DNA of 64,000 nt from Gordonibacter faecis. Lineage in GTDB: Bacteria; Actinomycetota; Coriobacteriia; Coriobacteriales; Eggerthellaceae. Location of the stretch: NCBI RefSeq assembly GCF_030077735.1, contig NZ_JASJEU010000019.1, positions 62,001 to 126,000 on the forward strand. The letters run 5' to 3'. The notes under the pieces were generated by a model. That model made no database searches, had not been told where the DNA came from, and saw only the letters and a list, made by a program, of their open reading frames with translations. The first letter of the stretch is position 1. Every line of letters begins with the position of its first letter. Shown here piece by piece: positions 33,269-42,246 of the stretch. Both the position numbers and the translations under genes were made by a program.

Positions 33269-36172
33269 GTGAAGAAGTTGGCAGCGCGCCTTGGGGGTGT
33301 CGTGCTGGCCTTCGCGCTGGCTCTTACCATGCCGTGCGCGGCGTTGGCTGAAGGTAACGGGTCGGTATCTCCTGAAACGGCATCTCAGGGGGTAGTTTCT
33401 GCACCGGAAAAGAGCACCGGGGAGGCGCATATATCGGAACAAGGCAGCCCATCAGCGGAGCGGCGGGTGGTGCGTGTGGGGTTTCCTCAGGCTGAGGGCT
33501 TTGCTATGGTTGATGCGACGGGGCAGCGATCAGGGGTGTTGTACGACTGGCTTGTGGAAATAGCCAAGTATACCGGCTGGACTTATGAATTCGTTGACGG
33601 CTCCATAAACGACCTCGTGGATCAGGTTGCAACAGGCGAAGTGGATATGATGGGTGGTATGTTTATCCGCGAAAGTTATCGCACCGCCTTTGACTACTCG
33701 CACTACAGCACGGGTTCAAATCTCTGTCTGCTTATTTGCCCTGAAGATGACAAAACCATCGCGAACTTCGACGTAAGCACACTCAAAGGTAAAACCATCG
33801 GCGTGTTCAAGAGCGCTCGCGAGAAAATTCGCCGTCTGCACAATTATTTGGACTTTAACGGGCTGGACTGCACCGTAGTTGAGCTGGAACTAGAGGATTA
33901 CCAGGACTGTCTCAAAAACGGCACCGTCGATCTTATGCTGGGTAGCGATGTGGAGGTTCTTGAGGGGTATAAGGTGGTTGCCTCGTTTCCCGGTGAGCCC
34001 CATTACGTTGGTGTGGCGAAGGAAAGCGGTCTGCTGGCGCCACTCGATGATGCCATGACTCAGATTTACGCGGCCGACCCTAGTTTTGCCGAGCGGCTCT
34101 ACGCGCGTCATTTTCCCAACGCATACGATAGTCCCATTGCCTTTTCCGATGCTGACCGCGCGTACGTGAATGAGGTAGACGAAGTGCGCGTAGCGGTAGT
34201 GGTTGGGCAGTATCCGCTGTATTACGAGCGTGAGGGAGACTATCGTGGGCTGACGAAGGACGTGTTCGACCTTGTTTCTCAACGGACGGGGCTCACCTTT
34301 CGTTTCGTGCATGCTGCCACCTATGAAGATACGTTTGAACTGGTGAAACGGGGTGAAGCCGATCTTGTGGGCAGCTTCATGGAGGATGAGCGCGCCGCTG
34401 CCACGAAAGGCTTTGCGCTTACGGCAGCCTATGCGTCCTTTGATGACGTGGTCTTTCGCAGCAAGAGAGCATCGAGTGACGATGGTCATGTGGTGGTTGC
34501 GCAGGTTGCGGGTCGCGAGAATCTTGAACCTGCCGGGGCTACCGAAGGTACTCAGGAAGTTGAAAGCAAGCGCTATCCCACCTTCGTCGCCTGTTTGGAA
34601 GCGGTGAATGAGGGGAGTGTCGACTTCACGTGCATGCCGTCGGCCTTTGCTGAAGCCCTGTTCGCCGACCGCTCGTTTCCAAACGTTGCCCCTGCAACGG
34701 CGAACCGCCAGCTGACGTCGTTTTCGGCAGCCCTTCCCGAGCCGGTGAATTCACAACTCTATTCGGTGCTGAGCAAAGCTGTGAACAGCTTTACCGAAGA
34801 GGAGCGCGCCGCGCTCGCGTCGCGCAACTCCGTGCCCCTTGTCAGTCGCCCCACCTCTCTCAAGTCGTTTGTGGCCGAAAATCCGCTCTTTGGCGTGGGG
34901 GTGCTTTTGGTGTTCGCGCTGTTGGCGGGTGCGGTTGCGGTCGTGGTGGCCACCTCTAAGATGCGCGCGCGTATGATGGAACTCAAATTGACGAAAGCTG
35001 AAGAAACCTCGCGCGCGAAATCGGACTTCCTCTCGCGCATGTCCCACGAAATTCGCACACCCATGAACGCCATCATAGGATTGTCGAACGTGGCATCGCT
35101 CTCTGGAGAGGCGACTCCGTCTGTCAAAGCAGACCTCGAGAAGATCAACGCCTCGGCGAAATACCTGTTGTCGTTGGTCAACGATATTCTCGACATGGCG
35201 AAAATCGAAAACGAAAAGATGAGTATCAACGCCACTCCCACGCGCCTCACGTCGCTTGCCGACCAGCTTGAAAGTATGTTCAGCTTCCTCGCGAGTGAGA
35301 AGCACCTGCGCTTTGAGGTGTCGTGCCCCGTTGACGATACCGTGGTTGTAGACGACGTGCGCCTCCAGCAAGTGCTGGCGAACCTACTGTCGAACGCCTT
35401 CAAGTTCACGGAAGCGGGCGGCTCCGTGCGCCTTTTCATTGAGGAAGAGTCGCGCACCGAGGACGCCGTCTGTTTGCGGTTTGTTGTGGAAGATGATGGC
35501 ACCGGCATTCGTCCGGAGGACGTGGAGCGCATCTTTAAGTCGTTTGAGCAGGCGGCTGAAAACCATCGCAACGCGCAAGGAACGGGCCTTGGTCTGGCTA
35601 TTTGCAGCAACCTTGTGCGCCTCATGGGTGGCACGCTTGAGGTGGAAAGCGTCTTCGGCAAGGGTTCGAAGTTCAGCTTCCGTTTGAACCTTCCCTTGGT
35701 CGACGAGCCAGAAGACCAGGGCAGTTGCCTGGCGGAGTGTGCGGGTGTGGAAACGGGTGAGGCGGAAGCGCAGCCGCTCGCCGGCGTACGCGTGCTGTTG
35801 GCCGAGGACAACGATTTGAACGCTGAAATAGCAACCGCGCTTCTGGATTTGAAGGGTGTCGAGGTGGAACGTGCCTGCGACGGGCGCGAGGCGGTTAACT
35901 TGTTCGTTGCCTCGGAGCCCGGGTACTACAACCTTATACTGATGGACGTGATGATGCCCGAACTCGATGGGCTGGGCGCGTCCCGCGAGATTCGCGTACT
36001 CAACCGCCCGGATGCGCGCGAGGTGCCCATTGTGGCGCTGACTGCTAACACGTTCCAGGAGGATCGCGACGAGGCCGTAGCCGCCGGCATGAACGGCTTC
36101 GTCCCTAAACCCTTCGAAGCCCGCCAACTCTACGAAACCCTCCAGTCACTCTTACCTCCGAAGCCTGAATAG
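33269..36172 (+). CDS. Hybrid sensor histidine kinase with two periplasmic-binding domains
   Basis: A 967-residue sensor. A signal peptide (about 1-27, ending ALA) precedes two SBP_bac_3-type binding domains (about 65-300 and 305-535), a transmembrane helix (about 548-570), HisKA with the H-box FLSRMSHEIRTPMNAIIG, HATPase_c (NLLSNAFKFT, DDGTGI, GTGLGLAI) and a receiver domain with VLLAEDND, phospho-Asp in LILMDVMMPE and Lys in VPKPF. It should sense an outside solute and pass phosphate by its own receiver. GTG 33269 follows AAAGGGGAGAATC. No response regulator is adjacent. The MFS/molybdoenzyme module 200 bp downstream may be its target, but this is inference. Confidence 0.92.
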   Translation: MKKLAARLGGVVLAFALALTMPCAALAEGNGSVSPETASQGVVSAPEKSTGEAHISEQGSPSAERRVVRVGFPQAEGFAMVDATGQRSGVLYDWLVEIAKYTGWTYEFVDGSINDLVDQVATGEVDMMGGMFIRESYRTAFDYSHYSTGSNLCLLICPEDDKTIANFDVSTLKGKTIGVFKSAREKIRRLHNYLDFNGLDCTVVELELEDYQDCLKNGTVDLMLGSDVEVLEGYKVVASFPGEPHYVGVAKESGLLAPLDDAMTQIYAADPSFAERLYARHFPNAYDSPIAFSDADRAYVNEVDEVRVAVVVGQYPLYYEREGDYRGLTKDVFDLVSQRTGLTFRFVHAATYEDTFELVKRGEADLVGSFMEDERAAATKGFALTAAYASFDDVVFRSKRASSDDGHVVVAQVAGRENLEPAGATEGTQEVESKRYPTFVACLEAVNEGSVDFTCMPSAFAEALFADRSFPNVAPATANRQLTSFSAALPEPVNSQLYSVLSKAVNSFTEEERAALASRNSVPLVSRPTSLKSFVAENPLFGVGVLLVFALLAGAVAVVVATSKMRARMMELKLTKAEETSRAKSDFLSRMSHEIRTPMNAIIGLSNVASLSGEATPSVKADLEKINASAKYLLSLVNDILDMAKIENEKMSINATPTRLTSLADQLESMFSFLASEKHLRFEVSCPVDDTVVVDDVRLQQVLANLLSNAFKFTEAGGSVRLFIEEESRTEDAVCLRFVVEDDGTGIRPEDVERIFKSFEQAAENHRNAQGTGLGLAICSNLVRLMGGTLEVESVFGKGSKFSFRLNLPLVDEPEDQGSCLAECAGVETGEAEAQPLAGVRVLLAEDNDLNAEIATALLDLKGVEVERACDGREAVNLFVASEPGYYNLILMDVMMPELDGLGASREIRVLNRPDAREVPIVALTANTFQEDRDEAVAAGMNGFVPKPFEARQLYETLQSLLPPKPE

Positions 36173-36370
36173 GTGGATGGATGGCTCACAGTGCGCTCGT
36201 GCGAAGAAGGCTCGTAGTTTAGGCTTTAGCCAGGTCAAAGCTTCCTACTACGTTTTTTCCGATGACCGTAGTGTTCTAATACGCGCTTTTCCCCGATGAC
36301 GGGGTTGGGTGGCGTTCCTATAGTTCCTTGCAGCCGCGGCTTAGTACGCATCGAAGCAAGGAGGAAATCT

Positions 36371-37627
36371 ATGGGAGCGAAGAGATCGTCAACGACCGGA
36401 TGGGTCGTCACGCTGGTGGGCATACTGGCTGCCGTGATGATTGCCATCAACATGTTTAAGGTGCCACCCACCATGGGCCTGCTCATGGAGGATTTGGGTA
36501 TTGGCCCCGCGCTCGGTGGCTGGCTTATGACGGTACCTACCATTACCGGTCTTATCCTGGCGCTGCCATCAGGCAGCCTCACCGACAAGTTCGGTCCAAA
36601 AAAAGTGGGTTTGTTCGCTATTGTGTCAGCTGTTGTGGGCAGCCTGATGGGTGCCTTCATGCCGACGATTGAGCTTCTGCTGGTGAGCCGCTTCATTGAG
36701 GGGTTAAGCTTCGCGCTTATTGGTGTGGCGGTGCCGGCGCTTATCTCCATGTGGTTCTCGCCTGAGAAGAGCGGCATGCCCATGGCTATCTGGTCAGGTT
36801 GGGTGCCCATCGGAATGCTTGCCATCTTCACGGGTGCAAACTTCTTCATTGCCGCTGATGATCCGGGTACGTGGACGAATGTGTGGTGGCTTTCGACCGC
36901 GCTGCTCGTGGTTGCGGCCGTGCTGTTCTTCATCTTTGTCAAAGCACCCGAGGGTTATGCGCCTGAAGATGCGCCGAAGGTTTCAATCATTGAGGGCATG
37001 AAGTCACCCGCAACGTGGTTGCTGGCTGTGATTTTCGCCATGTTCGCGTTCATTATGTATGCCGTGTCAACGTTTGCGCCGACGTATTGCATGCAAGAAC
37101 TCGGCTTCAGTATTGAGGACTCGAACCTCTACTCAAGCCTGATCACTGTTGGCATGATTTTGGGTGTAGTCATCATGAGTCCAGTGCTCAACAAAGTTGT
37201 CAAGCTGAAGAGTCGCTTGTGGCTTTTGGTGGTTTCGATGATTCTCACGGCGCTCATTGCCATTCTGGCGTTCAACGTTCCGCCAAGCATGACGGTGGCT
37301 GTAATGCTGATTACGGGTATCGTGCTCCAACTTGTGCCGGCTGTGGTCTGGCCTATCGGCCCGGTAGCTGCTGTGGCCCCCATGTACATTGGCACCACGT
37401 TCGGCGTAATCGCTCTCGGCCGTTCTATCGGCGGTTTTGGTAACGCTTCCATTGGTACGCTCATTGAGACGTCGGGATGGGGTGCAGCCATCATGGTGCT
37501 CGTTGGCATCGGCGTAATTGGTGTGGTTGCGTGTCTGGCGCTGTTCAAGTTCATGAAAGAAGACCCGGCTGAGGCCGCCACTGATGCTCCACAAACAGAG
37601 GCTGGCGCAGCTGCGTCCGATAAGTAA
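36371..37627 (+). CDS. MFS transporter of redox module 1
   Basis: A 418-residue, 12-helix major facilitator. The loop 2-3 motif (GSLTDKFGPKKVGLF) matches the MFS signature. AAGGAGGAAATCT precedes the chosen ATG. It lies 24 bp before the molybdoenzyme gene, on the same strand, so it probably brings in the enzyme's substrate or exports the product. It is related in style to the MFS gene at 55581-56984 (both have an INMFKVP/MNQFKVP segment in helix 1), which accompanies another molybdoenzyme. Confidence 0.9.
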   Translation: MGAKRSSTTGWVVTLVGILAAVMIAINMFKVPPTMGLLMEDLGIGPALGGWLMTVPTITGLILALPSGSLTDKFGPKKVGLFAIVSAVVGSLMGAFMPTIELLLVSRFIEGLSFALIGVAVPALISMWFSPEKSGMPMAIWSGWVPIGMLAIFTGANFFIAADDPGTWTNVWWLSTALLVVAAVLFFIFVKAPEGYAPEDAPKVSIIEGMKSPATWLLAVIFAMFAFIMYAVSTFAPTYCMQELGFSIEDSNLYSSLITVGMILGVVIMSPVLNKVVKLKSRLWLLVVSMILTALIAILAFNVPPSMTVAVMLITGIVLQLVPAVVWPIGPVAAVAPMYIGTTFGVIALGRSIGGFGNASIGTLIETSGWGAAIMVLVGIGVIGVVACLALFKFMKEDPAEAATDAPQTEAGAAASDK

Positions 37628-37651
37628 GCAACACGACGAGAGGAGGATGGA

Positions 37652-39889
37652 ATGGAAGAGCGAGACTATAAGTTCGTGAAGCACGAAAAGCCCTACACCT
37701 ATCGCGAGGGTGATCTGACGGTGACGCGGGGGAGTGCTTGGTCGGGTCCGGGGTGCCACTTGGGTTGTGGCGTGCTGCTCTACACCGATGACGACGGTAA
37801 GCTGGTTAAGGTGGAAGGCGATCCGGAAAATCCGTTCAATGAGGGGCGCTTGTGCGTACGTTGCCTTGACCTGCCCGAAATGGTAAACAACCCCAAGCGT
37901 TTGACCTATCCCATGAAGCGTGCGAAGGAGGATCGCGGTCACGATAAGTGGGAGCGCGTCAGCTGGGATGAGGCACTTCATCTTATTGCCGATGAACTCA
38001 ACAAGGTGAAGAAGACCTATGGTCCTGAGTCGGTTATTTTCTCGTGTGGCACGGGGCGTGATATCGCACCGTATATCACGCGCTTGTGCTGGTCGTTTGG
38101 AAGTCCGAACTTCGTGAACATCTTCTCGGGCAATGCGTGCTATCTGCCGCGTGTGGCTGGCTGCATTGCCACGACTGGCGCGTTCTGGGTTGCCGACTGC
38201 GCCCAGCAGTTCCCTGACCGCTACGACAACCCTGAGTGGCAGCTTCCCGAGACCATGTTTATCTGGGGAAATTATCCGCTCATTGCGAACTCGGATGGTT
38301 TCTTTGGTCACTGGGTGGTTGATCTTATGAGACGTGGCATGAAAATTGTCATGATCGACCCGAAGGTTACGTGGCTCTCTGCTAAGGCTGAGGTACATCT
38401 GCCCGTGAGGCCGGGTACTGATGCGGCCCTGGCGCTCTCAATGATGAACGTCATTATCAACGAAGATCTGTATGATCATGATTTTGTTGATCGCTGGTGC
38501 TACGGATTCGAAGAATTGCGCGAACATGTGCAGTCATTCACGCCCGAATATGCTGAAACCACAACGTGGGTACCGGCCGATCGTATTCGCACTGCGGCGC
38601 GAATCCTTGCCGCAAGCAAGCCGGCCACGCTCCAGTGGGGTGTGGCGGTTGACATGACGAAGGAGGCGTTGCCGGCTGGTCAGGCTATCATGGCGCTCTT
38701 CCAAGTTACCGGAAACGTGGAAATACCTGGCGGTATTATCGTGCCGCCTGAGATTCTTAACTACGGCGGCGGTTGGGGCTTTGAACTTCTGGGCGATGAG
38801 CAGAACGAGAAACGCTTGGGTCTGGATAAGTACTCTCTGTTCCGTCTGGGCTTCCAGGCGGCGCATCCCAACACCACAATTGAGGCGATGAAGACGGGCA
38901 AGCCCTATCCCATTAAGGCAGCTTGGGTGCAAACGTCGAACTTCCTCGCGTGCATGTCGGCGAACTCCACGGATGTTGCTGAATGCTTCCGCAACCTCGA
39001 CTTCGTGGCGGGTGCTGATCTGTTCATGACGCCGACAATTATGGCGTTCTATGACGTGGTGCTGCCTGCTTCCATGTTCCCTGAGCGCGATGGCGTGCGT
39101 CTGGGTGACGGCGCGCAGCGCGCTGAGGCCATCAATAAGGTGTGCCAGATCGGTGAATGCAAGTCCGATATGGAAATCAACCTGGCGTTGGGTAAACTGC
39201 TCGCACCCGAGGCGTGGCCGTGGGATAACGTGCAGGACATGTTTACCGAGATGATAAAGACGTCTGGTATCACGTTCCCCGAGTTGCGCGAAGTGGCACC
39301 GGTGTACTTGCCCTTCGAGTACCGCCGACACGAGAAAGGCTTGCTGCGTCCTGACGGAAGTCCTGGCTTCTACACGGCAACGGGTCGTATTGAGCTGTGG
39401 TCGACGTACTATAGCAACGCCGGGCTCGATCCGCTGCCTGTGTTTGACGAACCATCACCTGGCCCGATTGCAACCCCGGAGCTTTTGGATGAGTACCCAC
39501 TCGTGCTTTGCACGGGTGCGCGCCGCTGGCCGTTCTTCCATTCGGAACACCGCCAGGCAGAACGCCTTCTGGCCATGTATCCCGACCCGCTCATTGAAAT
39601 TCATCCCGACACGTGCGCCCAGCTCGGTGTGTCTGACGGTGACTGGGTGTGGGTGGAAAACATGCTGGGACGCGCAAAGCGCCGCGTGAAGAAGACACCC
39701 ATCTTTGATCCCCGCATCGTGGCGGCAGACCATGGCTGGTGGAACCCTGAGGGTGACCCCGAGAATCTCTACGATATCAAGGAACTCTGCATTAACAACT
39801 TGATTCCTTGGGGCAACGGCAAGAGCGGCTTTGGCGGTAACTATAAGACAAACCTGTGCAAAGTTTATCCGGTGAAGGATGGTGAGTAG
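37652..39889 (+). CDS. Molybdopterin-dependent oxidoreductase, module 1 (cytoplasmic type)
   Basis: A 745-residue DMSO-reductase-superfamily catalytic subunit. The N-terminal cluster ligands are spaced oddly: C35-x3-C39 (GPGCHLGCGV), then C68-x2-C71 (LCVRC), instead of C-x2-C-x3-C-x~27-C. Cys163 in GNACYLPR is a good candidate Mo (or W) ligand. The C-terminal pterin-binding domain ends with GGNYKTNLCKVYPV. There is no Tat signal. Catechol dehydroxylases of gut Eggerthellaceae belong to this superfamily, so reductive dehydroxylation of a phenol is plausible but unproven. GAGAGGAGGATGGA precedes the ATG. The FeS partner starts 2 bases after the stop. Confidence 0.88.
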   Translation: MEERDYKFVKHEKPYTYREGDLTVTRGSAWSGPGCHLGCGVLLYTDDDGKLVKVEGDPENPFNEGRLCVRCLDLPEMVNNPKRLTYPMKRAKEDRGHDKWERVSWDEALHLIADELNKVKKTYGPESVIFSCGTGRDIAPYITRLCWSFGSPNFVNIFSGNACYLPRVAGCIATTGAFWVADCAQQFPDRYDNPEWQLPETMFIWGNYPLIANSDGFFGHWVVDLMRRGMKIVMIDPKVTWLSAKAEVHLPVRPGTDAALALSMMNVIINEDLYDHDFVDRWCYGFEELREHVQSFTPEYAETTTWVPADRIRTAARILAASKPATLQWGVAVDMTKEALPAGQAIMALFQVTGNVEIPGGIIVPPEILNYGGGWGFELLGDEQNEKRLGLDKYSLFRLGFQAAHPNTTIEAMKTGKPYPIKAAWVQTSNFLACMSANSTDVAECFRNLDFVAGADLFMTPTIMAFYDVVLPASMFPERDGVRLGDGAQRAEAINKVCQIGECKSDMEINLALGKLLAPEAWPWDNVQDMFTEMIKTSGITFPELREVAPVYLPFEYRRHEKGLLRPDGSPGFYTATGRIELWSTYYSNAGLDPLPVFDEPSPGPIATPELLDEYPLVLCTGARRWPFFHSEHRQAERLLAMYPDPLIEIHPDTCAQLGVSDGDWVWVENMLGRAKRRVKKTPIFDPRIVAADHGWWNPEGDPENLYDIKELCINNLIPWGNGKSGFGGNYKTNLCKVYPVKDGE

Positions 39890-39890
39890 C

Positions 39891-40232
39891 ATGGCGGAAT
39901 ATGGATTGCTCGTCGACTACGAGTGGTGCACGGGATGCCATTCCTGTGAAATGGCATGCGCGGTTGAGCATGCGTTTCCTGTGGGACAGTGCGGCGTGGT
40001 CGTGTGTGAGATAGGTCCGTGGAGCTACGGACCAGCGAATGACCGCTGGCAAGTAGGGTATCAGCCGGCGTTTAGCGATCAGTGCGACCTTTGTGCCGCT
40101 CGCACGGCTGTGGGTAAGCTTCCGGCCTGTGTACACCATTGCCAGGCGAAATGCTTGGAGTACGGTGAACTCACCGATTTGGCGCACAAGATTGGCAGCA
40201 AGTCCAAGCAGGCACTGGTTGCGCTCGCCTAA
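39891..40232 (+). CDS. Small two-cluster 4Fe-4S partner protein, module 1
   Basis: A 113-residue ferredoxin-like subunit with C13-x2-C16-x2-C19-x3-C23 (CTGCHSCEMAC) and a C-terminal CDLC ... ACVHHCQAKC set, enough for two 4Fe-4S clusters. DMSO-reductase-type FeS subunits normally carry four, so this is a shortened form. It likely delivers electrons to the molybdoenzyme. No signal or membrane segment. It starts 2 bases past the molybdoenzyme stop, and its own stop overlaps the next ATG by one base. Confidence 0.88.
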   Translation: MAEYGLLVDYEWCTGCHSCEMACAVEHAFPVGQCGVVVCEIGPWSYGPANDRWQVGYQPAFSDQCDLCAARTAVGKLPACVHHCQAKCLEYGELTDLAHKIGSKSKQALVALA

Positions 40233-40495
40233 TGGAGCAAGAACATCGATATAAAGCAGTGTGGGAGGGCGGCAGTGAAATGAATGCCGCCGCCCCCACT
40301 GCTCCGAGTGACGTTACTGAGATCGCTGGATCCGTGGAAGGGGAAAGTGCGGATGTGGTGTCGGGCGCGACTGTTTGTGCACAGCTTGAGGCTGCGGGTC
40401 GCCAAGCGCTTGCGCGGGCAGGAATTGAGTGTGTTCCACCGCCCGGGATTACTCCGGCAGAGATGATAAACTATCCATGCGATCAGGCAAAATGA
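40232..40495 (+). CDS. 87-aa protein with FMN_bind-type flavinylation motif
   Basis: A small protein coupled to the FeS gene (TAATG overlap). Residues 41-47 read DVVSGAT, an exact match to the D-x-x-[ST]-G-A-[ST] sequence that the flavin transferase ApbE modifies with FMN in NqrC/RnfG-type domains, and the following helix QLEAAGRQALARAG fits the end of an FMN_bind domain. The rest of that domain is absent. It may be a minimal covalent-FMN electron carrier or adaptor for the molybdoenzyme. No signal peptide. The gene at 55321-55584 has the same length and similar motifs. Function is inferred from the motif only. Confidence 0.65.
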   Translation: MEQEHRYKAVWEGGSEMNAAAPTAPSDVTEIAGSVEGESADVVSGATVCAQLEAAGRQALARAGIECVPPPGITPAEMINYPCDQAK

Positions 40496-40586
40496 TGATT
40501 TGAGACATCATATTCTTCGGGCGCATCGCCTGTTGTGCGGTGCGCCCGCTTGGGGGGATTCTAGCTCGGAAGAGGGGGTGGTGCAG

Positions 40587-42125
40587 GTGGAGAAGCTTTC
40601 TGCAAAGGAGCGGATGCTTCGATTGCTGCACCGGTTGGCGGGCGGCCAAGCTGTGTCGTCCGATTCACTTGTACACGAGTTTTCTGTGTTGCCGGTTCTT
40701 GCGGTGTCGTGTTATTGGATTTGGCTCTACATAGCCTATTCGCTTGATGTGTTCGTAGTCCCTTTCGAAGATATCGTGCGCTTCGATATCCTTCAAAAGG
40801 GATTTGGCTTTCTAGGGGCAGCCCTGTTTATGATTGTTGTCGCGCGATTGCGCACGGCGACATTCTTCGAACGTACCCCCTTTCTTCCGCTCTTTGCCCT
40901 TGGTGCGGCTGCATCAATTGTGGTGGTATCGGCGCTTGCGCGGGCGGGGATTGTGGTAGCGGTGCCCGTAATTCTCCTGGTATGGCTGCTTATGGGAGCG
41001 GGTACCGCTGCGGCGTTCCTTCGTTTGTTTGACGGCTTGCAGGGGGCGGGCCAGGACCGGTTTTGTGCGATTAACTCGCTGGCGCTCCTGCTCTCAGGAT
41101 TCTTCTATTTGCTGTTGCTTGGCTTGCAAGATGGTATACGGTTGGTGCTCACAATTTTTGTCGTGTGCTGCACTGCGTTTGCGCCACTCAGCACACCGGG
41201 ATCTGGCGCGGCGTCTGGCAATGATGATGGCGTGAGTGCTGGAAACGGGACAGGTGGTAAGCGAGAGGTGTCTGCTGGTGGGGTAAAGTCACCGCAAGCG
41301 CCCGCTGCAGCGGCCGTGAGTGCACTTCTCAGTTTTCGCGGAGAGTTGTTTTTGTTAAGCGTGGTCTTTGGCTTGGCTTACTGCTTGGGTATTTCGCTCA
41401 GCACGATGACGGGAAGTTTGGAGTTCATTTGGCTCTCCCTTTGTATTCCGGGCATCTTCCTCATTTTGTACAGCGTGTTTTTGAAGAATCGTATGTCGGT
41501 GCGCGTACTGCTGACCTTCTTGTTTCCTATTGCAGCGTTCTTTTTGCTGCTCTTGCCGTTCAGCAATCCCTTCGGGCTCGTGTTGTGTTGCAGCTTGCTG
41601 GTGATGTGTTTCACTACGTATGACGTGCTTAATGTTGTGCGCTTGCGCAGCATTATTGCAGCAAATCGGCTGCCCCGTGCAAAATCGTGGGCAACGGGTC
41701 GTTATCCGCAGCTTGCAGGCTTGGTTATTGGCTGGACCATCGGGTATGCGATGTTGCTTTCTGACGACGCGCTTAAAGGAGTACTGCCTGCTGTGTGCGT
41801 TGCGCTGGTGGTGGCGATTGTTGGCATGCTTACACGTTATGTATGGAAGTTCAGCGATGCGCCGACGGGAGTTTCCCAGGTATCAGAGGAAACCGTTGAG
41901 CAGGTTTACGATGCCATTGCGCTGCGCTATGGGCTCTCGCCCCGCGAGTGTGAGGTTATGGCGCTCTTGGTGCGCGGTTACAGCACCGAGCGCATTGGCA
42001 AAGATCTCAGTATTTCTTATCACACCGTAAAGACGCACGTGTACCACATTTACCAAAAGGTGGGAGTTCACGCTCAGCAAGAACTTATCGATTTGGTGGA
42101 AGAACGGCTTCGTTTGATGCGGTAA
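40587..42125 (+). CDS. Membrane-embedded LuxR-family regulator, module 1
   Basis: A protein of about 512 residues: roughly 12 hydrophobic helices (about 30-430) followed by a LuxR helix-turn-helix (YGLSPRECEVMALLVRG ... SYHTVKTHVYHIYQK). It is the likely sensor-regulator of the MFS/molybdoenzyme genes directly upstream on the same strand. The start is uncertain: GTG 40587 has GAGGGGG about 8 bases upstream, while GTG 40578/40581 and TTG 40500 are also in frame. A low-complexity Gly/Ser/Ala insert lies mid-protein (about 205-240). Confidence 0.85.
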   Translation: MEKLSAKERMLRLLHRLAGGQAVSSDSLVHEFSVLPVLAVSCYWIWLYIAYSLDVFVVPFEDIVRFDILQKGFGFLGAALFMIVVARLRTATFFERTPFLPLFALGAAASIVVVSALARAGIVVAVPVILLVWLLMGAGTAAAFLRLFDGLQGAGQDRFCAINSLALLLSGFFYLLLLGLQDGIRLVLTIFVVCCTAFAPLSTPGSGAASGNDDGVSAGNGTGGKREVSAGGVKSPQAPAAAAVSALLSFRGELFLLSVVFGLAYCLGISLSTMTGSLEFIWLSLCIPGIFLILYSVFLKNRMSVRVLLTFLFPIAAFFLLLLPFSNPFGLVLCCSLLVMCFTTYDVLNVVRLRSIIAANRLPRAKSWATGRYPQLAGLVIGWTIGYAMLLSDDALKGVLPAVCVALVVAIVGMLTRYVWKFSDAPTGVSQVSEETVEQVYDAIALRYGLSPRECEVMALLVRGYSTERIGKDLSISYHTVKTHVYHIYQKVGVHAQQELIDLVEERLRLMR

Positions 42126-42246
42126 TGTTCTCCGCGCGCCCCTTTCCTAAAAAGGGTAGTTTGTGATATACTGCTCCGCTGTATCTTTGCGCCCGGTGCG
42201 TGTGCTGCAGCATGTCCGAGCGCATCTTGTTGGAAAGGAAGATCAC

